From the NCBI RefSeq assembly GCF_934668725.1, contig NZ_CAKUOF010000007.1, positions 124,001 through 188,000 of the forward strand: a stretch of 64,000 nucleotides of DNA, written 5' to 3'. Source of the DNA: an uncultured Dysgonomonas sp. Lineage in GTDB: Bacteria; Bacteroidota; Bacteroidia; Bacteroidales; Dysgonomonadaceae. Below the pieces are notes generated by a model that was not told where the DNA came from, searched no databases, and saw only the letters and a program-made list of their open reading frames with translations. Numbering within the stretch: position 1 is the stretch's first letter; every line of letters begins with the position of its first letter. The position numbers were made by a program, and so were the translations under genes. Shown here piece after piece: positions 48,632-58,308 of this stretch.

Positions 48632-48656
48632 TTCCGTCACTTAAGAAGTGATGGAT
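48632..48656 (-). repeat. Right inverted crossover site (IRR)
   Basis: This is the reverse complement of the left site at 47321-47345, with two differences in the outer arm. The spacer TTCTTAA reads on the minus strand here, opposite to the left site. Confidence 0.8.
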
Positions 48657-49125
48657 AAATAAAAACGACAAAAACACCTATATACAAAGCACTTAACCCA
48701 CCCATTGAGTTAATAATAATTTCTATTTCCAGACTTTATCTCAACAAGGGTAAGAATACTAAACCCAAATAGAAAATCCAGATTAAGATGTAAGAACCTT
48801 CCTAAAATGAGAAAAGATCTACTGTGTTATATAAATGTTACGATGTTCCATTGCAAAATTATGGGGAGTTTATTGATAAAAACGAATCAAATCATGGAAC
48901 AAAAAAAACTTTAGGTTTCTCTTTTCGACGAATAGAGGCCCGTTAGTCTCGAAAAGAGGAATAATAAACTAACAAAATTGTATTTTCACACAACAAACAC
49001 TCTTCAATACAAATTAAAAAGCAATATGAAGAAAAAATGATGTTTTAGAGATAATTTCGAAATAGTATAAAAAATCTACATAACAATACTTCTCTCTGAA
49101 AAATTAATTCACCTCTAACACTCTT
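48657..49125. other. Intergenic region right of the inversion site
   Basis: There is no plus-strand gene for the rightward promoter to express. A dyad CTCTTTTCGA (48919-48928) with TCGAAAAGAG (48947-48956) lies here. Its right half is part of a 19-bp direct repeat (48945-48963) shared with 50312-50330. The rest is AT-rich with nothing else seen. Confidence 0.45.
48945..48963. repeat. 19-bp direct repeat, copy 1
   Basis: It is identical to 50312-50330 (core TCGAAAAGAGGAATAA). Each copy lies downstream of one of the two paralogous HTH genes, which marks the end of a duplicated unit of about 1.36 kb. Confidence 0.65.
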
Positions 49126-50088
49126 TTATAAAATAGAATCTATAACTTCTTTTTGCTCATTAAAATACTCAGCTCTATGCACATCACCACTCTGAGAAAT
49201 AAGTGTTGATGACCTCTTTAATGAATCTAACCAATCTTTATGTACTTTGCAAACCTGATCCTTACGAGAACAAATAGAGCCAAAAGAAAATACACGAAAA
49301 ATAGACAATTCGAAACCAGCACATTCAAGATAAGTATATGACGATTCAAAATTCATATTAGACAGATAGAACGATACTTCTTTATCTCCATTCCAGAGAC
49401 CGGAAGCTGCAACTGATTCTAAATGGATTAAAAGCTCAATCAGCTCAACCTTTATCTGCTGAACTTCAGCCTTTGTCAATAAATTGAGCCTCAAAAAGAA
49501 ATCAACATCCATAGCCAGAGAAATAAATATATTCCGAGCCAAAACAAAAGACGAATTTTCTATAAAACGACTTTCTTCAATAAATGACTTATGAATTTCT
49601 GCAACTCTGGAAGGAAAAGAAAATTGTGAAAATTGTGTTGTTTTATCAAATCCCTCCATTTGATAAAGCCATTTATACCAATAAAATTTTGATATCAAAT
49701 CGTATTGAGTATAAAAAGAAAGTGGAATAACATTATATGCAGAATAACTCTTAGAATTAGAATATAATCGTAATTGACGAAAGGCTTGTATATAATTATT
49801 AATAAAACGGCAGTAATCATCCAGCATATCCGACTTCCGTATAAGGTTCAGATCAAAGATTGCCTTATCGTCACTCTTCATTCCGATAATATGATCCAAT
49901 GAAATATTTAAATCCTTAGAGATAAGAGCCGACTCTTCAATATCAAAAGAAACTGTACCTCTCAAACGACGATAAACGGCTTCTTTACCTAATGATAATA
50001 AATCCATCAGATATAAAGCCACATTCGTTCCGGCAGGAAGTGCATTTTTTATGGCATTTACTAAGTTTTCGCTGAATTTCTGATTCAT
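49126..50088 (-). CDS. Putative HTH regulator, paralogue 2
   Basis: The 320-residue protein has an N-terminal region like a divergent BetR/XRE helix-turn-helix (VALYLMDLLSLGKEAVYRRLRGTVSFDIEESALISKDL). An all-helical C-terminal domain of about 230 residues follows and I do not recognise it. It is very similar to the product of the next gene upstream, and the last 20 residues are nearly identical. No signal peptide is present. A TATCTTTG box (50228-50221) and a leader hairpin lie upstream, so it may be expressed on its own. A role in controlling fimbriae or the recombinase is inference from position. Confidence 0.75.
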   Translation of the reverse strand: MNQKFSENLVNAIKNALPAGTNVALYLMDLLSLGKEAVYRRLRGTVSFDIEESALISKDLNISLDHIIGMKSDDKAIFDLNLIRKSDMLDDYCRFINNYIQAFRQLRLYSNSKSYSAYNVIPLSFYTQYDLISKFYWYKWLYQMEGFDKTTQFSQFSFPSRVAEIHKSFIEESRFIENSSFVLARNIFISLAMDVDFFLRLNLLTKAEVQQIKVELIELLIHLESVAASGLWNGDKEVSFYLSNMNFESSYTYLECAGFELSIFRVFSFGSICSRKDQVCKVHKDWLDSLKRSSTLISQSGDVHRAEYFNEQKEVIDSIL

Positions 50089-50438
50089 GTTTTCAGATAT
50101 AGGAAGGAGGGTACAACTTTATAATATATACATTCTGAAAGCTGTTGATACACCTAACAGCTTCAAAATACATTTAAAGTCAATTTTTCTTCTTTTATTT
50201 CCCCTTTTATTCTAACGGCACAAAGATATACGAAGTTAACTAATGAAAATCTCTCATTTTGTGGAATTTTAAGAATTGAATGTTCTATTTTCAACACCTC
50301 TATTAATAAATGTCTCGAAAAGAGGAATAAAATCATTCATTTGAAATATTATTCTCCTATACATTACATTCGATAAAGCTGATTATGCCTTTTGAAAGAC
50401 GGATTTCTCAACACGAATTTAATACATCCTCATACAAA
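50089..50438. other. Spacer between the paralogous HTH genes
   Basis: Read on the minus strand it holds copy 2 of the 19-bp repeat (50312-50330), a TATCTTTG box (50228-50221) and a hairpin AAGCTGTT with AACAGCTT (50139-50163). The hairpin lies about 50 bases before the start of the downstream HTH gene and would be in its leader. Confidence 0.5.
50312..50330. repeat. 19-bp direct repeat, copy 2
   Basis: It is identical to 48945-48963. It lies 109 bases downstream of the first HTH paralogue's stop codon. Confidence 0.65.
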
Positions 50439-51407
50439 TCATAAAATAGCATTTAACAACTCTCTTTGTTCGTTAAAGTACTCAGCTCTATGCACATCAC
50501 CGCTTCTAGAGATAAGTGTGGAAGATCTTTTAAGCGAATTTATCCATTCTTTATGCACTTCACAAACTTCACTTTTTAATGAGTTAATTGAACTATAAGA
50601 AAATACTTTAAAAATAGATAATTCGAAATCCCTACATTCCAAATGTATGTAAGATGAATCGAAATCAATATTAGATAAATAAAAAGAAATATCACTATCA
50701 CCATCTAAACCAAAAGTTCCAGACGCCGCGATTGACTCTAAATTCGAGAGAAGTTCAATTAGCTCTTCTTTTATTTGATGAGCTTCAACTTTAGAAAGAG
50801 CATTTAACCTCGAAAAGAGAGCTATATCTTTGGCTAAAGAAATAAATATATTTCGGGATAAAATAAAACAACCGGTATGCAGAAAACGATTTTCACACAT
50901 AAATTCTTCATGTACATCCAATACATACTGAGGAATAGAAAATTGGGCAAATTTTAAAGGACTTTCAAACCCTCTCATCTGATATACCCATTTATACAGA
51001 TAAAACTTAGATATCAAGTCATATTGAATATAAAACGTACAAGGAATCGAACTGCAAACCGACTGCCATTTAGAATCGGCATAAGGTTTAATCTTCTTCA
51101 CTGCCTCTATATAACTTCTCATAGATGCACAATATCCATCCATCAAATTAGCCGTTTCAATGAGGTTTAGATTAAAAATTGCTTTATCTGTAGTTTTCAT
51201 CCCGACAATCTGATCCAAAGAAATATTAAGATCTTTAGAGATAAGCGCAGACTCTTCTATATTAAAAGATACAGTACCTCTAAGGCGACGATATACAGCC
51301 TCCTTTCCTAAGGATAACAAATCCATCAGATATAAAGCCACATTCATTTTTTCCGGAAGTGCACTCTTAATAGCACCCACCAGATTTTCATTCAAATTTT
51401 GATTCAT
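50439..51407 (-). CDS. Putative HTH regulator, paralogue 1
   Basis: The protein has 322 residues from the first ATG at 51407 (MNQNLNENLVGAIKSALP). A TTG two codons earlier is a less likely start, because the paralogue begins at the same Met. The N-terminal HTH-like part and helical C-terminal part match the paralogue throughout. The most conserved stretches are LLSLGKEAVYRRLRGTVSF and LKRSSTLISRSGDVHRAEYFNEQ. It lies 77 bases after the recombinase gene on the same strand and may be cotranscribed with it. Confidence 0.75.
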   Translation of the reverse strand: MNQNLNENLVGAIKSALPEKMNVALYLMDLLSLGKEAVYRRLRGTVSFNIEESALISKDLNISLDQIVGMKTTDKAIFNLNLIETANLMDGYCASMRSYIEAVKKIKPYADSKWQSVCSSIPCTFYIQYDLISKFYLYKWVYQMRGFESPLKFAQFSIPQYVLDVHEEFMCENRFLHTGCFILSRNIFISLAKDIALFSRLNALSKVEAHQIKEELIELLSNLESIAASGTFGLDGDSDISFYLSNIDFDSSYIHLECRDFELSIFKVFSYSSINSLKSEVCEVHKEWINSLKRSSTLISRSGDVHRAEYFNEQRELLNAIL

Positions 51408-51484
51408 TATCAAGTGTTAAGTCTGCTTTAGCCCATTATTTGAGTTTCACATAATTATTATTTATAAAGACAAACTGATCACTT

Positions 51485-52744
51485 TTACCTTAAATTATTT
51501 ATAGAAGCCATTATACGAGCATTGGCGCGATCAAGAACAGACCGTTCAAAAGATGCCAGATAGGTATAAGTTGTCTTTTCATTTGCATGTCCTAGTCCTT
51601 CACTAATCACCCATAGTGGTAAATTCTCACTTTTTGCGATAGTAGCCCACGAATGTCGGGTAACATGTGTTGTTAGTTTCTTATTTACTTTAGCGAGTAG
51701 AGCCAGCTTCTTTAAGCGTAAATTTTGTAAACGAAGTGCACTTTCATATTGTAACCGGATAGATTTAGAGCCATCCTTTATTATAGGAAAAACATAGGGG
51801 GTATCTTCTATTTCTAAGGAATAACGATCTATAATTTTCTGCATAGGAGGAGTTACCTTAACTTCAATGAGTTGTCCTGTCTTTTTCCGAAAATAAGCAA
51901 GAACTCCTTTCTGTATATTTTCTTTTCTTAAATAAGCCAAATCGACAAAAGGCATACCCCTGGCATAGAAACAAAATAAAAAGATGTCCAAAGCAAAGCG
52001 GAGCCCTGAATTAATGGTTTTATCTTCTGGAGTATTTTTATTGTCAATAAAAAACAAATTATTCAAAGAGTTTATCTCTTGTTTATTTAATGCCCTTTTA
52101 CGAGTAATCTGTACTCCTGTATATACTTGACGAAAAGGATCATCGGGACACAATTCAATACATTTATCACGTACTGCTCTATAATAAAGAGCACGGAGAT
52201 TACGCATATAGAATGAAATTGTATTCAGACTTTTTCCATCTTCTTTCAAAAAAGATTCATAATTTTTAATCAAACAGGCATTAATATGTTCTAATGATAT
52301 ATCCTTTCCCCCATTATACTTCATCAATGACTTTACCGAGGAGCGATACGCTTTAGCTGTACGATCCTGTCCTACAGATTGTAGCTTAACTGCTTGTTGT
52401 TCCATATACACACTCAGCAGATTTTCGGTATCTTTCAATTTATATCCTGCTAACACATCCTCTGCGTTGTATCTCCCCTGTTCTTTTAAACGACAGATAA
52501 TTTTCACTAAGAGCTCTTTATCTAATTGAATTTTATGATTGACTTCGTGAAGGTATTTTAATCTGGAAGAATCTGCTGTATCAAAATTAATACATCTGTT
52601 GAGTTGATCCCATTCATTGGGATAAAGATCGTATGGCATTGTTAGAGTTGCCGATTTCCGCTCGTGAATTACACGTACATACAAACTTCCTTCACAATGC
52701 GTACCTTTTGTAGACGCTCTGTAATTGAGAGTAAATGAAGACAT
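51485..52744 (-). CDS. Tyrosine recombinase, probable DNA invertase
   Basis: This 419-residue protein has an N-terminal arm-binding domain (residues 1-100), a SAM-like core-binding domain (about 105-205) and a C-terminal catalytic domain. The catalytic residues are all present: Arg262 in FYARGMPF, His360 and Arg363 in HVTRHSWAT, His386 in GLGHANEK and Tyr395 in TTYTYL. This domain set is shared by Bacteroidales integrases and by invertases that switch surface genes. No tRNA target, excisionase or conjugation genes are nearby. A local inversion role, on the sites 2.8 kb away, is therefore favoured but unproven. Confidence 0.92.
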   Translation of the reverse strand: MSSFTLNYRASTKGTHCEGSLYVRVIHERKSATLTMPYDLYPNEWDQLNRCINFDTADSSRLKYLHEVNHKIQLDKELLVKIICRLKEQGRYNAEDVLAGYKLKDTENLLSVYMEQQAVKLQSVGQDRTAKAYRSSVKSLMKYNGGKDISLEHINACLIKNYESFLKEDGKSLNTISFYMRNLRALYYRAVRDKCIELCPDDPFRQVYTGVQITRKRALNKQEINSLNNLFFIDNKNTPEDKTINSGLRFALDIFLFCFYARGMPFVDLAYLRKENIQKGVLAYFRKKTGQLIEVKVTPPMQKIIDRYSLEIEDTPYVFPIIKDGSKSIRLQYESALRLQNLRLKKLALLAKVNKKLTTHVTRHSWATIAKSENLPLWVISEGLGHANEKTTYTYLASFERSVLDRANARIMASINNLR

Positions 52745-53287
52745 ATTACTATATATAAGTTATTATTATTTTTGCTCGAACAGGAGGCATTTCGGTCAAT
52801 ACCAAATAAAATACACTTCATAGAAGTTATACTGTCAATTATTTCACTTCAATTATAACAAAGCTAATGTTAAAGCCATTTAAACCAGGAGAGTTAAATA
52901 GTTCTTAATGACTTTTACAAGCTTTTTTTGATTGATTTCCCTAAAATGAAAACAGATATTCAGTACCAATAAATAAATGCTTTCCATAATACAAAGTGAG
53001 GTGCAAAGATACAATTGAGATTCAATATTATTATACACTTACACATATCAAAAGATTAATTTCAAACCAGAAAAAGATACAATTCTATTTATCAAACAAA
53101 TAGTAATCAAGAAAAACTTTAAATAATCAAGAAAAGATAAAAAATCATGAGAATATCTTAAATTCAGACTACTATTTTATCATATGAATAGGTTTAACTA
53201 TTAATATTCAATCAGAACAAAATCTCAGTTCGATATATTATATTTGTAAATATCTAAAAATTAAATATAATACTTAAACTATTATCG
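52745..53287. other. Divergent intergenic region between recombinase and esterase
   Basis: A TATCTTTG box on the minus strand (53011-53004) may serve the recombinase gene with a long leader. A TATATTTG box on the plus strand (53239-53246) probably serves the esterase. AATCAAGAAAA occurs twice near 53106-53136. No copy of the inversion site and no gene was seen. Confidence 0.45.
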
Positions 53288-55213
53288 ATGAAAAAGTACA
53301 CTTATCTGTTACTCCTTACGGTTCTTTTTACGTCAGTATTACAGGCAGAAGTTAGATTGCCTCATATATTTTCGGATAACATGGTTCTCCAAAGAGACAA
53401 AATTCTCAAAATATGGGGATGGGCTGATAAAAACGAAAAAGTACAAGTAGAAATTCTAGGACAGATTAAAAATACTAAAACCGACAAATCGGGCTATTGG
53501 TTTGTAAATATTGATCCAATTCCTTACGGAGGACCTTACCAAATGAGAATACAAGGGGTCAACAATACGATAACCTTAAACAATATTCTAATTGGAGATA
53601 TTTGGTTATGCAGTGGGCAATCTAATATGGAAATGCCTGTGAACGGTTGGGGACAAGTGTATAACTACGAAAAAGAAATAAAGGATGCCGATTACCCTTT
53701 AATCAGAGCCTTTAATGTAGAAAAAGCCATGAGTATGACACCTAATTCTGACTTTGGAGGCAAATGGCAGGTTTGTTCACCAGAAACGGTTTCTAGTTTT
53801 TCAGCTACAGCTTACTTCTTTGCCCGTAAGTTGAACAAAGAACTCAATATTCCTATCGGTATAATCAATTCATCATGGGGAGGGACGGATATAGAAACAT
53901 GGATAAGCTCCGATTCATTCCAAAAATTACCCGATAATTTCAAAGAGCGATATGCTGACCTGAAAGGTATAGACCTTACTAAATTTGCACAAGAGAACGA
54001 AAATAAAAAGAAAGACTATTTAGCAGCCTTAGCAAATGATCCGGGGATAAAGGAAGAATGGTTTAAACCCTCATACGGAACTACAACTTGGAAAAAAATG
54101 CAGATACCACAAGAATGGGGACAAACAGAGCTTGCTTCGATAGACGGTATTGTATGGTTCAAATATAACTTTTCTTTACCTGAAAGTGCCATCGGTAAAA
54201 CGGCAACAATACATCTGGGTCCTGTGGATGATGACGATGTTTCATGGATTAATGGCACTAAAATAGGTGAAACAGTTGGATATGGTATCCCTCGTATATA
54301 CGACATAGAGAAAGGCGTGCTGAAAAACGGTATAAATAATTTAACTATAAAGGTTGTAGATCATAGTGGAGGTGGAGGACTTTTTGGTTTACCTGACGAT
54401 CTGTATATAGAAGTAAACGGTATTAAATATCCTTTAGCCGGAGAATGGGAATATAAACCATCTGTCACCAACAAAGAGTTTGGTTATATTGATTTCTCAC
54501 CGAATGCTTATCCATCATTACTTTACAACGCAATGATAAACCCTATAACACCTTTATCTATCAAAGGAGCAATATGGTATCAAGGTGAAAATAATGCCAA
54601 TGCAGCTTATAATTACCGCACACTCTTCCCTACCCTTATCAACGACTGGAGAGGTAAATGGGGATATCAGTTTCCTTTCTACTGGGTACAACTGGCTAAT
54701 TATATGGCAAAAGACAATCAACCCGAAGATAGTAGATGGGCTGAACTACGTGAGGCTCAAGACATGACTCTTGCGTTAGCCAATACAGGTCAGGCAGTAA
54801 TTACAGATATTGGTGATGGAGCTGATATCCATCCCCGTAACAAACAGGATGTAGGCTTACGCTTAGCACTAATCGCTCTGAATAAAGATTACGGAAAGAG
54901 TGATATCGTTTATTCGGGACCTACGTTCAAAAAAATGGAAATATCAGGAGATAAAGCAATCATCTATTTTGATAACATAGGGAAAGGATTATCTGTAAAA
55001 AGCAAATATGGATACATCGAAGGTTTTGCAATTGCGGGAGCTGATAATAAATTTGTATGGGCTAAAGCTTATTTAGATGGCGATAAAGTAATAGTGACAA
55101 GTGATCAAATAACTAATCCGGCTGCTGTAAGATATTCATGGTCAAACAATCCTGACGTGAATCTTTTCAATAGCGAAGGGTTACCTGCTGCACCATTCAG
55201 AACTGATAAATAA
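53288..55213 (+). CDS. Sialate O-acetylesterase
   Basis: The 641-residue protein has a signal peptide (cleavage after LQAE). The SGNH/SASA esterase domain has the nucleophile in CSGQSNMEMPVNGW (about residue 110), GAIWYQGENNANAAY and the catalytic His region DIGDGADIHPRNKQDVG. A beta-sandwich insert (WINGTKIGETVGYG) lies in the middle, as in family members that remove O-acetyl groups from sialic acid or other glycans. It is secreted to the periplasm or surface. It is transcribed alone. Confidence 0.93.
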   Translation: MKKYTYLLLLTVLFTSVLQAEVRLPHIFSDNMVLQRDKILKIWGWADKNEKVQVEILGQIKNTKTDKSGYWFVNIDPIPYGGPYQMRIQGVNNTITLNNILIGDIWLCSGQSNMEMPVNGWGQVYNYEKEIKDADYPLIRAFNVEKAMSMTPNSDFGGKWQVCSPETVSSFSATAYFFARKLNKELNIPIGIINSSWGGTDIETWISSDSFQKLPDNFKERYADLKGIDLTKFAQENENKKKDYLAALANDPGIKEEWFKPSYGTTTWKKMQIPQEWGQTELASIDGIVWFKYNFSLPESAIGKTATIHLGPVDDDDVSWINGTKIGETVGYGIPRIYDIEKGVLKNGINNLTIKVVDHSGGGGLFGLPDDLYIEVNGIKYPLAGEWEYKPSVTNKEFGYIDFSPNAYPSLLYNAMINPITPLSIKGAIWYQGENNANAAYNYRTLFPTLINDWRGKWGYQFPFYWVQLANYMAKDNQPEDSRWAELREAQDMTLALANTGQAVITDIGDGADIHPRNKQDVGLRLALIALNKDYGKSDIVYSGPTFKKMEISGDKAIIYFDNIGKGLSVKSKYGYIEGFAIAGADNKFVWAKAYLDGDKVIVTSDQITNPAAVRYSWSNNPDVNLFNSEGLPAAPFRTDK

Positions 55214-55225
55214 GATAATTTTATT

Positions 55226-55274
55226 ATACATAGAAAAGACCGAGGTATTACATACGTCGGTCTTTTCTATGTAT
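55226..55274. terminator. Bidirectional terminator between esterase and P-type ATPase
   Basis: ATACATAGAAAAGACCGA (55227-55244) pairs perfectly with 55257-55274, with a 12-base loop. It serves both convergent genes. Confidence 0.85.
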
Positions 55275-55291
55275 AGATGGAGGTTGTAGCC

Positions 55292-58000
55292 TTATTTTAT
55301 TTTCAAACTCCTAGTTTTATCAATCCTTCTCATTACAGCTTTTTCAATTTCTACAATAACAAATACTGCAAAGCCAAGAGTAAACGGATATATCCAATCC
55401 TCCAAAGTCAAAGGATTAGTACCAAACACATTATTCATAAATGGCAGATAAGTAATACTTAACTGAAGAATTATCAATAAAGCCGATACCACAAATACAG
55501 CTTTATTTGTAAAGAAGTCTTTATTAAATGCAAAACCTCTAATACTACGACTATTGAATAAATGAAACATTTGAGCTATTACAATAGTCTGTAAAGTAAT
55601 GGTTCTTACAATCTCCTCGCTAACACCGTGAGCCAACAAATTTATAGTCATCCAAAGAGTTCCACCACCAATAAGAACCGATACAAATAATATTCGCCAA
55701 ATAAAGTATCCACTTAACAAGGGAGTTTGAGGCGAACGCGGAGAACGTTTCATGGCTCCCGGTTCAATTCTCTCAAAAGCTAGTGCCAACGATACAGTTA
55801 CAGATGTTACCATATTAACCCACAGAATCTGAACAGGAGTTAAAGGCATCAAAGTACCAAATAAGATACTTGCAATTATAAGAAAACTTTCCGCTCCATT
55901 GGTTGGCAATATAAAGAGAATTGTCTTTTTCAGATTATCATAAACCCTGCGCCCTTCCTCTACAGCTGCAACTATCGTACTGAAATTATCGTCTGCCAAC
56001 ACCATTTCCGAAGCATCCTTGGTCACCTCTGTACCTTTGATCCCCATGGCAATACCAACATCGGCTTTTTTCAGGGCAGGTGCATCATTCACCCCGTCAC
56101 CCGTCATAGCACAAATCGTACCTCTGGCTTGTAAAGCCTTTACCAATTTCAATTTATGTTCGGGACTTGTACGAGCGAAAATATCGTATTCCTGAGCGGC
56201 AACTTCAAGTTCGGCATCGCTCATCTTCTCAAGGTCTTTTCCTTGTAAAGCTTTAGTACCATCACCAATTCCCATCTCTTTTCCTATAGTTTTTGCTGTA
56301 TCAACATGGTCTCCTGTAATCATTTTAACGGTAATTCCTGCTTCCGAACACAATCTGATAGCTTCTACTGCTTCTTCACGTGGTGGATCTATAATTCCGG
56401 CAAGCCCAAGAAAAACAATACCATTGTGAATGTCGTCATGTTCAATACCAACCACACCTTTATCCACTATTTTATAAGCTGCACCAATAATACGCTGCCC
56501 CTTTTGAGCCAGTTCCGTAATTTTACTCTCCCAATAACGGCGATCAAATTTTTGCTCTCCGGCTTTAGATTTTTCTTTTTCAGCCATATCCAAAAGCCTG
56601 TCGGGAGCTCCTTTAATATAAATAATATTATGATCTGCATTTTCGACCAAAGTAGCCATATATTTATACTCTGAGTCGAAAGGAATAGTTGACTTCCGTT
56701 CAATAGGAATATGATCAACATCAGCTTTTTGATATAAAGTTATTAAAGCACCTTCGGTAGGATCACCCTTCACAAACCAGTGATCCTGTTCATCTTTTCC
56801 TAAGGATGCCTCATTACAAATATTAAAACAACTGATAAGTTCTTCCAATATAGGCTCAGAATTAAAATCAACCTTTTTTCCATTGCTTAATACATCTCCT
56901 GTTGGAGCATACCCCGTCCCTGTAACTGTAAATTCACCGTCACGTATTTCAACTGTTTTTACGGTCATTTCATTTTTAGTAAGTGTTCCAGTTTTATCTG
57001 AACAAATAACAGATACTGCACCTAATGTTTCTACCGACGGGAGTGTACGGACAATTGCATTTCGTCGAGCCATATTCTGAACTCCTATTGCCAAAATAAT
57101 CGAAAGGATTGCCGGTAAGCCTTCGGGGATGGCTGCTACTGCAAGTCCGATAACCGACATAAGCAATTCGCCTGAATCGTAATGGCGGAAGAAATGCCCA
57201 AACAAATAAATTACAAATGCAATGCCTACAATTATTAAAGATACCGATTTTCCAAACTTAGCAGTTTGTTTCAGCAGAGGTGTTGTAATCTCGTCAACCT
57301 CAGACATCATTTCATTAATTTTACCGATTTCAGTCTCTTTTCCAATAGCTATAACAATACCCATTCCTGTACCCGCACTAACCGTAGTACTGGAAAAAGC
57401 CATATTAATTCTATCCCCCAACATGGTATCAAGAGGTAGAACTCCAACTTTTTTCTCCGAGGGAACAGACTCTCCCGTCAAAGGGGATTCTTCTATTTTT
57501 AAATTATCGGCTCTCAACAAACGCAAATCGGCCGGCACTTTATCTCCTGGACTCAACAAAACAATGTCTCCCACTGTCAAGTGAGAAGCATCAATTTCGG
57601 TTCTTACTCCGTTTCGTATTACCTGTGCTTTAAGAGACAACATTTTTTTAATGTCTTCTAATGCCTTCTCCGCTTTATTTTCCTGGAAATAACCTATTGA
57701 AGCGTTCACAATAGCAACCAGTAAAATAACTGCAGTATCCACATAGTGCCCTAATATGGCAGTAACTATTGCTGCTACAAAAAGTACATATATCAGAATG
57801 TCGTTAAAATGCTTCAGAAAGCGGATTAATTTGCTTTCTTTTTTCTTTTCGGGAAGTACATTTTCTCCAAATTGTTGTAGTCGTTGGGTAGCCTCAATAT
57901 CCGATAATCCGGCAGAGATATCCGACGCCAAGGTCTCTATAACATCAGCACTTTCGATAGAATACCATTCTCTTTTAGTATGAATATAATCTTTCTTCAT
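55292..58000 (-). CDS. P2-type cation-transporting ATPase
   Basis: The 902-residue protein has an N-terminal cation ATPase domain (IETLASDISAGLSDIEATQRL), LTGESVPS, the M4 motif AAIPEGLPAILSI, the phosphorylation site CSDKTGTLTKNE (Asp about 336), MTGDGVNDAPALKKADVGIAMG, and the C-terminal helices. This is the SERCA/PMA layout. In M6, NMVTSVTVSLALAF lacks the Asp found in the calcium site of SERCA (NLVTDG), so calcium transport should not be assumed. It exports a cation across the inner membrane. Confidence 0.9.
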   Translation of the reverse strand: MKKDYIHTKREWYSIESADVIETLASDISAGLSDIEATQRLQQFGENVLPEKKKESKLIRFLKHFNDILIYVLFVAAIVTAILGHYVDTAVILLVAIVNASIGYFQENKAEKALEDIKKMLSLKAQVIRNGVRTEIDASHLTVGDIVLLSPGDKVPADLRLLRADNLKIEESPLTGESVPSEKKVGVLPLDTMLGDRINMAFSSTTVSAGTGMGIVIAIGKETEIGKINEMMSEVDEITTPLLKQTAKFGKSVSLIIVGIAFVIYLFGHFFRHYDSGELLMSVIGLAVAAIPEGLPAILSIILAIGVQNMARRNAIVRTLPSVETLGAVSVICSDKTGTLTKNEMTVKTVEIRDGEFTVTGTGYAPTGDVLSNGKKVDFNSEPILEELISCFNICNEASLGKDEQDHWFVKGDPTEGALITLYQKADVDHIPIERKSTIPFDSEYKYMATLVENADHNIIYIKGAPDRLLDMAEKEKSKAGEQKFDRRYWESKITELAQKGQRIIGAAYKIVDKGVVGIEHDDIHNGIVFLGLAGIIDPPREEAVEAIRLCSEAGITVKMITGDHVDTAKTIGKEMGIGDGTKALQGKDLEKMSDAELEVAAQEYDIFARTSPEHKLKLVKALQARGTICAMTGDGVNDAPALKKADVGIAMGIKGTEVTKDASEMVLADDNFSTIVAAVEEGRRVYDNLKKTILFILPTNGAESFLIIASILFGTLMPLTPVQILWVNMVTSVTVSLALAFERIEPGAMKRSPRSPQTPLLSGYFIWRILFVSVLIGGGTLWMTINLLAHGVSEEIVRTITLQTIVIAQMFHLFNSRSIRGFAFNKDFFTNKAVFVVSALLIILQLSITYLPFMNNVFGTNPLTLEDWIYPFTLGFAVFVIVEIEKAVMRRIDKTRSLKIK

Positions 58001-58308
58001 AAATAGGTTGTTTCAATATGAAACAATAAAAATTAACTATTGTTTATTGTATCTAGATGAAATAAATACAAGAAAAGTATAATTATGCTCTCGACACTTT
58101 CCCTCTTGTAGCAAGTCAAACGACAGTGGACTGTTGTCTTTTATAGATTTTTTTCGATTATTTGACAAGATTAATAATACACCCCCCTAGATATATAGAA
58201 TTGAAATAAGAATGTAAAAAATAAAAACATAATCATAATATTTTATGGTGCTTACAGTGAATAACCTCAAAGAAATTGTACATTTGAGATTAATAAAAAA
58301 TTACGTTT
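58001..58308. other. Divergent intergenic region before the NYN gene
   Basis: A TACATTTG box lies at 58279-58286, 22 bases before the NYN start; the -33 box is weak. A short stem (CGACAG with CTGTTG, one G-U pair) followed by TCTTTT is at 58121-58140. I see no gene. Confidence 0.4.

Noticed and set aside
47321..48656. Inverted sites explained as AraC operators
   Set aside because: They lie more than 200 bases from the AraC start and at both ends of the segment, and the asymmetric spacer fits recombination better. The idea is not fully excluded.
51485..52744. Integrative element (prophage or conjugative transposon) marked by the recombinase
   Set aside because: No tRNA gene, attachment duplication, phage or transfer genes lie nearby. 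Inverted sites close by favour an invertase role.
58121..58144. Small RNA terminator-like hairpin
   Set aside because: The stem is short with a wobble pair, and no promoter or gene precedes it on the plus strand.
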